The notes under the pieces: model-generated
What the model was told of the DNA's origin: nothing
What the model saw: the letters and a program-made list of their open reading frames with translations, nothing else
Databases searched by the model: none
Position numbers and translations under genes: made by a program
Shown here: piece after piece, positions 59,601 through 64,000 of the stretch
Position numbering within the stretch: position 1 is the stretch's first letter
Layout: every line of letters begins with the position of its first letter
Assembly (NCBI RefSeq): GCF_018320785.1
Contig: NC_054885.1
Location: 10,786,421-10,850,420 of the forward strand
Direction: 5' to 3'
Source of the DNA: Cheilinus undulatus
Lineage: Eukaryota; Chordata; Actinopteri; Labriformes; Labridae
DNA: 64,000 nucleotides

Positions 59601-61871
59601 TTACAAATCTCAAAAACCCATATTTTGTCATCAATATGGCATAAAAATGTCAGATGTTAAAAGTGAGACATTTAACCATAAATAAAGAATATTATATACC
59701 ACTGTGTAGCATCCCCTCTTCTTTTAACAACAGTCTGTAAGCATCTAGGAAATGAGGATACCAGTAGCTGGAGTTATGAGAGTGGAATGTTGTCCCATTC
59801 TTGTCTGATGTAGGATTCTAGCCGCTCAACAGTCTTGTGTTGTCTTTGTCAGATTTTTCTTTTTATGATGCGTCAAATGCTCTCTATTGGTGAAAGGTCT
59901 GGACTGCAAGAAGGCCAGGCAAGTATCCAGACTCTTCTTCTCTGAAGCCATGCTGTTGTGATGGATGTAGTATGTGGTTTAGCATTGTCTTACTGAAACA
60001 TGAAAGGCCATCAGAAAGAGCTGTTGTCTGGATAGGGGGGCAGTGTGTTGCTATCATTGATAGTGCCTTTCCAGATGTGTAAGCTACACACACAAATTCA
60101 ACCCCATACCATCAGAGATGCTGGCATTTGAACTGTGCACTGATAACAAGCTGGATGGTCCTTCTCTTTAGTCCACAGGACACAGCATCCATGGTTTACA
60201 AAAGGAATTTCAATTTTTGATACATGTGACCACAGAACAGTTTTCCATTGTGCCTCAGTCCATTTTAAATGTGCTCAGAGAGGATGGTAGCATTTCTGGA
60301 TCATGTTAGCATATGGCTACTTCTTTGCACAGTGCAGCTTTAACTTGCATTCGTGGATGGCATAGCAAACTGTGTTGACAGTGATTTTTGGAAGTGTTCC
60401 TGAGCGATACAGGGATTTCCAGTACAGAATCATGTCTGTTTTCAATGCAATGCCCCCCCGAGGGCCAAAAGATCAGGAGCATCCAGTATAAACCTTCAGC
60501 CTGGTCTCTTAAGCTCAGAGATTTCACCAGGTCTTTGAATCTTTTCATGAGATTATGCATTGTGGATGGTGGGATATTCAAAGTCTTTCCAGTTTTACAT
60601 TGAGGAACATTTTTCTGCACAAATTCAAGATACAACTTATTGCAGATTGGTGAACCTCTACCAATCTTAACTTCTGAGGGACTCTGCCTCTGTAAAATGC
60701 TCCTTTTATACCCAGAATTGTCACTGACCTGTTGCCAATTAACCTAACTTACTGCAAAAAGTACCTCCAGCTGTTATTCATTAGTACCATTTCCTTTTTG
60801 CCCTGTCCCTACTTTTCCCCACATCAGACATGAATGGGACAACATTCCTATCCCAAAACTCCAGCAACTGATCTCCTCGCTTCTCAGACATTTACTGGCT
60901 GTTGTTAAAAGACTAGGGGATGCTACAGAATGGTAAACATGGCCTGTCTCTACTTTTTTGATGAGCCAGTATTTTTCATGATATGGTAAAACGTCTCAGT
61001 TTCAACATCTGATATGTTTTGTATGTGTACCCTAAGCGTCTATTTCCCTATTCGGCTAAACGCTCATTTAAAATCCATTTAACCGACTAGTCTAAAGAGG
61101 AGAAAATCCTTAGAAAACAGTCAAATTCCTCAGTGTGTCACTGTGTTAGCAGGTGGGATGTGAGCCTGAAAGACTCTACAGTGTGGCTAACATTAGAAGC
61201 TAGCTCTGCCAGCCTTCATTCCCCCTTGCAGATTAATATCGTGCTTTGACACGTGGCACTTCGGTTGAGTGAGTTCAACCCTTGACAGCCTACACACCAC
61301 TTTATTTCCATTTATTACCTAGAAAACGGTCATACTGAGCTGTTCCTACTACGTGCTAACTGCTAAGCTAAGTCAGTGTTTATGAAAAAAAATAAGTAAT
61401 TAGTTAAACCAGCTTGTAAACCAGCACCAGCTAATATGAAAAACGAACATAACCATTTAACCGCGTGCATCCCTAGTTGTTTATGTTCTTTTTGAATAAA
61501 AAATATTGCATTCTGTTTTATTTACATTTAAGCCGCGCCTCAACTTTTTTGGAATTAGGGTTGTATTTAGCAAGGGTACATTTGCTGTATCAATGTCTAA
61601 AGTGCATCATAGCATATCTTTTAGGACTGTTTTTAAAGATGTCCCCCCTCTGTCCCTGTAGGCTGGTCTAACGGTCCGTGCAGTCCAGAAGTATCTCCTC
61701 GGCACAGACATGACTCTGTTCACCACAGAGCATATGGACGGCGGCGCGCCCACCCAGCCGTACCCCTCCAATTCACCTGGAGGCGGCACCACCGAGACCA
61801 CAGAGACCTACCAGAGCCCGCCATTCACTGAGAACAACGCAGCACCCACGTACCAGGTTCCCATTTACTAG
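47508..61871 (+). CDS. syngr3: Synaptogyrin-3, four-span synaptic-vesicle MARVEL protein
   Basis: Four exons (47508-47609, 54776-55010, 57521-57666, 61662-61871) join to 230 residues, against 229 in human SYNGR3. The N-terminus GSFGAGRAGTTIDPIAFA, EGYVNFGSERLHCVFNQN in the first vesicle-luminal loop, SSVKDRKKAIMLEIGFSG before TM3, and C-terminal TETYQSPPFTEN and YQVPIY identify synaptogyrin-3 rather than 1, 2 or 4. Membrane spans are about 28-50, 70-90, 105-127 and 146-170, with both termini cytosolic. It acts in neuronal vesicle membranes; a partnership with the dopamine transporter is reported for mammals. The start is ATG in CAGAAGATGG. GFER lies upstream. All three introns are enlarged by transposons. 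Nothing suggests loss of function. Confidence 0.96.
48617..49245. mobile_element. Foldback element made of 21-bp minisatellite units in opposite orientations
   Basis: It starts AGCCCAGGAGGTGACATGAAC and ends with the inverse GTTCATGTCACCTCCCGGGCT. The left arm reads GATTTAGTATCTCGCACGTGT units. From about 48830 the right arm reads the complement, GATACTAAATCACACGTACGA, about 15 times with period 21. The centre near 48799 is a further inverted pair (GATTTCTCAGTATC / GATACTGAGAAATC). Because 21 is divisible by three, long heptapeptide-repeat reading frames arise on both strands; they are not taken as genes. No target duplication was found. Confidence 0.8.
49394..49779. mobile_element. hAT MITE (CAGTGTTGGGG ends) with 8-bp TSD
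   Basis: Ends CAGTGTTGGGGGTAACGC and GTAACGCTCCCCAACACTG; TCCACCAA before and TCCACTAA after (7 of 8). Sub-terminal runs of GTAACGCAGTAA-like motifs are typical of this common fish family. Confidence 0.88.
49800..50410. repeat. Dispersed repeat related to 63340-64000
   Basis: Shared landmarks with the copy at the window's end: GTTACCTTGCAAAGC, CCCGTCTG, GCTCTGATTG, ACAGACAG, CCAATCAC, CTCAAAC and TTTTCAAA-type strings in the same order. The terminal hairpin seen in the other copy is degraded here (CTATCTGGTGTGTG). Confidence 0.5.
50514..50642. repeat. Short array of palindromic GTTAGCTATAGCTAAC units
   Basis: About four units of roughly 27 bp (TGTYGGTTAGCTATAGCTAAC-type). GTTAGCTATAGCTAAC occurs at 50572-50587, 50599-50614 and 50626-50641. 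Around the second, 50590-50623 is a perfect 34-bp palindrome (half-site ACAGCTATAGTTAGCTA). Confidence 0.85.
52578..53027. mobile_element. hAT-like element with exact 8-bp TSD
   Basis: TCATAGAG is at 52570-52577 and 53028-53035. Ends CAGTGATCATCAATTGGAGG and, reversed, CAGGGGTCATCAACTCAATT. It contains CAATCGCCCCCTTGTGGCTGG, the inverse of a segment in the 17013-18276 element. Confidence 0.85.
53380..53525 (+). mobile_element. tRNA-derived SINE, second copy
   Basis: GATGGCCTAGTGGTTTAAGG (A-box) and CCTGGGTTCATGTCC (decayed B-box) are followed by a body like the 46483-46659 SINE (CGCATGTCTTTCCCC, CCTATACTCTATCAAC). The tail is truncated. Confidence 0.75.
54776..55010 (+). CDS. syngr3: SYNGR3 coding exon 2
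   Basis: 235 bp, residues 35-112 plus one base. It encodes the rest of TM1, the first luminal loop, TM2 and the cytosolic loop. Acceptor CTCCTAAAG, donor GTGAGG. The overlapping open frame on the opposite strand is a shadow. Confidence 0.95.
55011..57520 (+). other. SYNGR3 intron 2
   Basis: GT-AG intron of 2.5 kb, more than half of it a rearranged Tc1-like element. No additional exon was recognised in the rest. Confidence 0.85.
55424..56838. mobile_element. Inverted chimera of two Tc1-like (AAAAAAGTTGGG family) copies
   Basis: Left end CCAAATTCCAAAAAAGTTGG, right end CCCAAACTTTTTTGGTACTTGG. From 55520 to about 55805 the internal sequence is minus-oriented (ACCACAGAACAGTTTTCC, GCCTCAGTCCATTTTAAA). 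From about 55811 to the end it is plus-oriented (GGTTAATTGACAACAGG, GGACTGAGGCAAAATGG, CAAGAATGGGACAACATTCC). The same family segment therefore occurs twice, inverted, at about 55550-55770 and 56255-56500. No transposase frame is intact. Confidence 0.75.
57521..57666 (+). CDS. syngr3: SYNGR3 coding exon 3
   Basis: 146 bp completes Gly113 and encodes residues 114-161 (FWTFLYFVSF to SFFSIITW), covering most of TM3, the second luminal loop with FCFLANQWSRT, and the start of TM4. Acceptor TTTTGCAG, donor GTAAGA. Confidence 0.95.
58320..58545 (-). mobile_element. Tc1 fragment (right-end portion)
   Basis: Matches the right part of the Tc1 element at 44891-46109: TTTCACAAATGTTT, GACTGCATGGCTAGG and TTGATTTTATACACCTGTGG. 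No end or coding part is retained. Confidence 0.65.
59228..59400 (+). mobile_element. LINE 3' tail (CCCGGGGGATCAATAAAG + GATT repeat)
   Basis: AATTTCCCCCCCGGGGGATC followed by AATAAAGGATTG and GATT/GATTGATT microsatellite is the standard 3' end of teleost L2-type LINEs. The protein-coding part is absent (5' truncation). Confidence 0.65.
59585..61567. mobile_element. Inverted Tc1-like chimera with a hAT-like insertion
   Basis: From about 59590 to 60822 the AAAAAAGTTGGG family sequence is minus-oriented, running from its 3' end (ATGTTGTCCCATTCTTGTC) to its 5' part (CTTTTATACCCAG, GTTGCCAATTAACC). At about 60826 it switches to plus orientation with GAATGGGACAACATTCC through TCAGTTTCAACATCTG, then the end CTCAACTTTTTTGGAATTAGGG. 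Family 3' parts thus face each other. The plus arm is split by 61024-61475. Confidence 0.75.
61024..61475. mobile_element. hAT-like insertion (GTGCATCCCTA end)
   Basis: Right end CGCGTGCATCCCTA; left end TGTGTACCCTAAGC is eroded. Flanking octamers GTTTTGTA and GTTGTTTA agree at 6 of 8. The uninterrupted family copy near 56745 reads GTTGTTTATG across the site, which confirms the insertion. Confidence 0.65.
61662..61871 (+). CDS. syngr3: SYNGR3 coding exon 4
   Basis: Acceptor CCCTGTAG. Encodes residues 162-230 and TAG: the end of TM4 and the cytosolic tail, with LGTDMTLFTTEHM, TETYQSPPFTEN and YQVPIY. Confidence 0.96.
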   Translation, partial: AGLTVRAVQKYLLGTDMTLFTTEHMDGGAPTQPYPSNSPGGGTTETTETYQSPPFTENNAAPTYQVPIY

Positions 61872-63330
61872 GCGAGAAAGACCGAGGAAGGTTGGGAGAG
61901 GAAGAAGTGATGGAAAACCTGTTGCTATTTATCTGGGCTGAGTTTTCAATAGGTGTTCAAACATTGGCCTTTGCCTTCTTTGTTTCCTTTTCTTGTATCC
62001 TTTCCTTCCTTGACATTCCAGCTTTTTCTGCACTTTTCTAGACATCTACTACAAACAGTATTCCCTTCTTTAGCACACCCAGTGTTGTCAGATAAGAGCA
62101 GATTTGTTAAAAAGAAAACAAGGGGAGGAAATGTAGAAGAGGAGGCCACTGTGCTGTGTTCAAACATAGAAAAGAGACGAAGGGATCAACAGGTTTGGGA
62201 CTCAACCACAAAGCAGTATTAGGCAGAAATAGTGCAGAAGGCATTCACATACGGCACCTTCGTCTTATTCTTTTCCTTCATTCGAGTGTTAAATCCCCTT
62301 TTCACGCCAAACAGTACGGGGAATGTGATTTTTTTTTTTTTTTTTTTTTAGCTGCGGGTCTGATTGCGCCTCCCTCTTTTCCCTGCTGCAGTTAAAAGTG
62401 ATCATGTGTGTTGAATCTGCATGTTTCCAAACTTAGACATCAACTAAGTGCCATAATGTAATGTGTGTCTCAGACAGTGACTTAAGTTAGTACATTTCCA
62501 CATGCTGTAAAAAACGACAACAATGTTTTGTGACCAAGTGCAATATCTCAATTTCTTATGTAAGTCTGTAGGTAGGTGTAACATGTACCGTAGGTAGGCT
62601 ATTTACCATCAGACTTGACACGTTGTAGGCACTGTCTCAAATTACATACTAGTCTTTGAACTGTACCGAGATTCAGGCTTATTTTCAATTTAAAATCAAA
62701 CTTTGACTGGGCTTTCCAGATGTGGAGAGTCACTGTATATCCAACAAAACCTGATCTTAGCTTGTTGTCAGTTTAGATACAATAATGATTAGTCAAAACG
62801 CTCTCATGTCATCTCATCAAGTATTCTAGTCTTCCTGTATGTGGTAGTGACCTTTTATTTAAACACACTTTAAAGAAATATGGTATCACAATGCAAAATG
62901 TCTCACTCATTAGAATAATAGCTAGATCTGCGTGATTCTAGTCCATTAATATATTAGGGTCAGTTATTCCTGGTTGATCATTTGGGGAACTTTTAATCCA
63001 CACTTAATAACTTTTCAGTGTTGTGTTTCTGCGCCAGGCATGGCGGGATTACCGAGTTGGTTTAACAGGCACCGGACCCGCCTGACCCCTTAGGCCGGAA
63101 ACTCTTTGATGTGACTTTAAACAATTTTTGGTCAGAATCAGTCAAAGGACTTCAAAAACACAAAAAGACATTTAAAATGATCAAGACATACAGCAAAGCA
63201 GCTCAAAGGTGCAAAATTAACAAGAAGATGGAGACAAAATGATGACATAAAGACTGATAATGACAGAGACTAAAAACTACTTCAACAAAACACAACAACA
63301 AAGGGATTAAAAAAACTTCAAAGAGACTAA
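61872..63330 (+). other. Probable SYNGR3 3' UTR and downstream flank
   Basis: No other gene is recognised. A T-run lies at about 62330-62350. ATTAAA near 63306 is a possible polyadenylation signal. The true 3' end is not determined. Confidence 0.4.
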
Positions 63331-63339
63331 GGCTCAGTC

Positions 63340-64000
63340 CCAGTCCCAGTTTTTATCCCAACCTCTGTGCCTCGTTTTTATGTGCCCTCTTGCCCCTGGA
63401 AACAGAGCTACAAAGGGTAATAGTGAATCTTCCACAAAACCGGTAACCTTGCAAAGCAGATGGATACGCCTCTTTCCGTGTTTCTCACTGTCAAATCCAT
63501 CTTGCAGAGCTCCCGTCTGAACCGTTTGGGCCCGGTTAGAAAGTGACAGGACCAATCAGTGACAAGGGGGCAGTACTCTCAGGCATGGCAGTCGTGACGT
63601 AAACAAGCAGCAGCAAGAGCTGGTGCAGTTATGGAGGAAGAGATTAGCGTGGATGCTGCTAAAGCGCCAGTTTTATCAGAATTTGACAACAATTCTTCGT
63701 TTAAAGAAGAACAAAGAACAGCAGTGAGTTGTTTTCTTTTCAAAAACGACAAAAGTTGAGTACTTACATGTCTAAAGTCGCCATGTTTCCCATTATTCCT
63801 CTGTAGCTTCGCACGCGCTGCTCGATAGCTGCTATGTCACATGTTTTGTTGCTCTGATTGACCGTAGAGATGTGACAGACAGACATTCATCCAATCACAA
63901 TCCAAGTTTTTTTCAAAGCCTCTGCCTTTTCTCAAACGTTTCCTATTGAAGCTTTCCCAGATGGATGTGTGAAACACATCCATCTGGCATGACAGGTTAC
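63340..64000 (+). repeat. Dispersed repeat ending in a perfect hairpin
   Basis: Related to 49800-50410. Close to the window's end 63957-63970 (CCAGATGGATGTGT) and 63974-63987 (ACACATCCATCTGG) form a perfect 14-bp stem with a 3-nt loop. The family is not identified. Confidence 0.5.

Larger units (their letters stand above)
57667..61661 (+). other. SYNGR3 intron 3
   Basis: GT-AG intron of 4 kb, with a Tc1 fragment, a LINE tail and a large rearranged Tc1-like block. No further exon recognised. Confidence 0.85.

Overview
The window is nuclear DNA of a ray-finned fish, most likely a percomorph teleost. This rests on four spliced vertebrate genes with GT-AG introns, teleost-like protein sequence, and many Tc1/mariner and hAT transposon remnants of types common in spiny-rayed fish. 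There are no bacterial operons, rRNA genes or CRISPR arrays.

Layout. A UBA-like domain gene (UBALD1/2 family, closest to UBALD2) lies on the minus strand, with its three coding exons spread from 30193 down to 8588 and two introns of about 10 kb. STUB1/CHIP follows on the minus strand (39390 down to 35811, seven coding exons). GFER/ALR is head-to-head with it on the plus strand (40937-42657, three exons). Synaptogyrin-3 is on the plus strand (47508-61871, four exons). All exon junctions were read base by base and give uninterrupted frames of 177, 290, 196 and 230 codons, with GT-AG borders at every junction. STUB1, GFER and SYNGR3 also lie together on human 16p13.3, so this is a conserved block.

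Roles. STUB1 is a co-chaperone ubiquitin ligase, GFER is the sulfhydryl oxidase of the mitochondrial intermembrane space, SYNGR3 is a four-span synaptic-vesicle membrane protein, and UBALD is a small protein with a UBA-like helical domain. They do not form one pathway. The shared feature is the compact STUB1/GFER promoter interval, which has a perfect CRE and two ETS-type sites.

The rest is introns and spacers rich in mobile DNA. At least eight copies or fragments of one Tc1-like family with AAAAAAGTTGGG ends are present. One of them holds a nested 1,219-bp Tc1 element (DD34E) and a tRNA-derived SINE, and it ends about 330 bp before the SYNGR3 start codon. Six hAT-type insertions can be bounded closely: four with exact or 7/8-matching 8-bp target duplications, and two with weaker (6/8) matches. 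One of them carries a fossil BED zinc-finger coding stretch. There are also several unusual tandem or palindromic arrays. The most striking is a 629-bp foldback element in SYNGR3 intron 1, built of 21-bp units in opposite orientations and bounded by inverted repeats.
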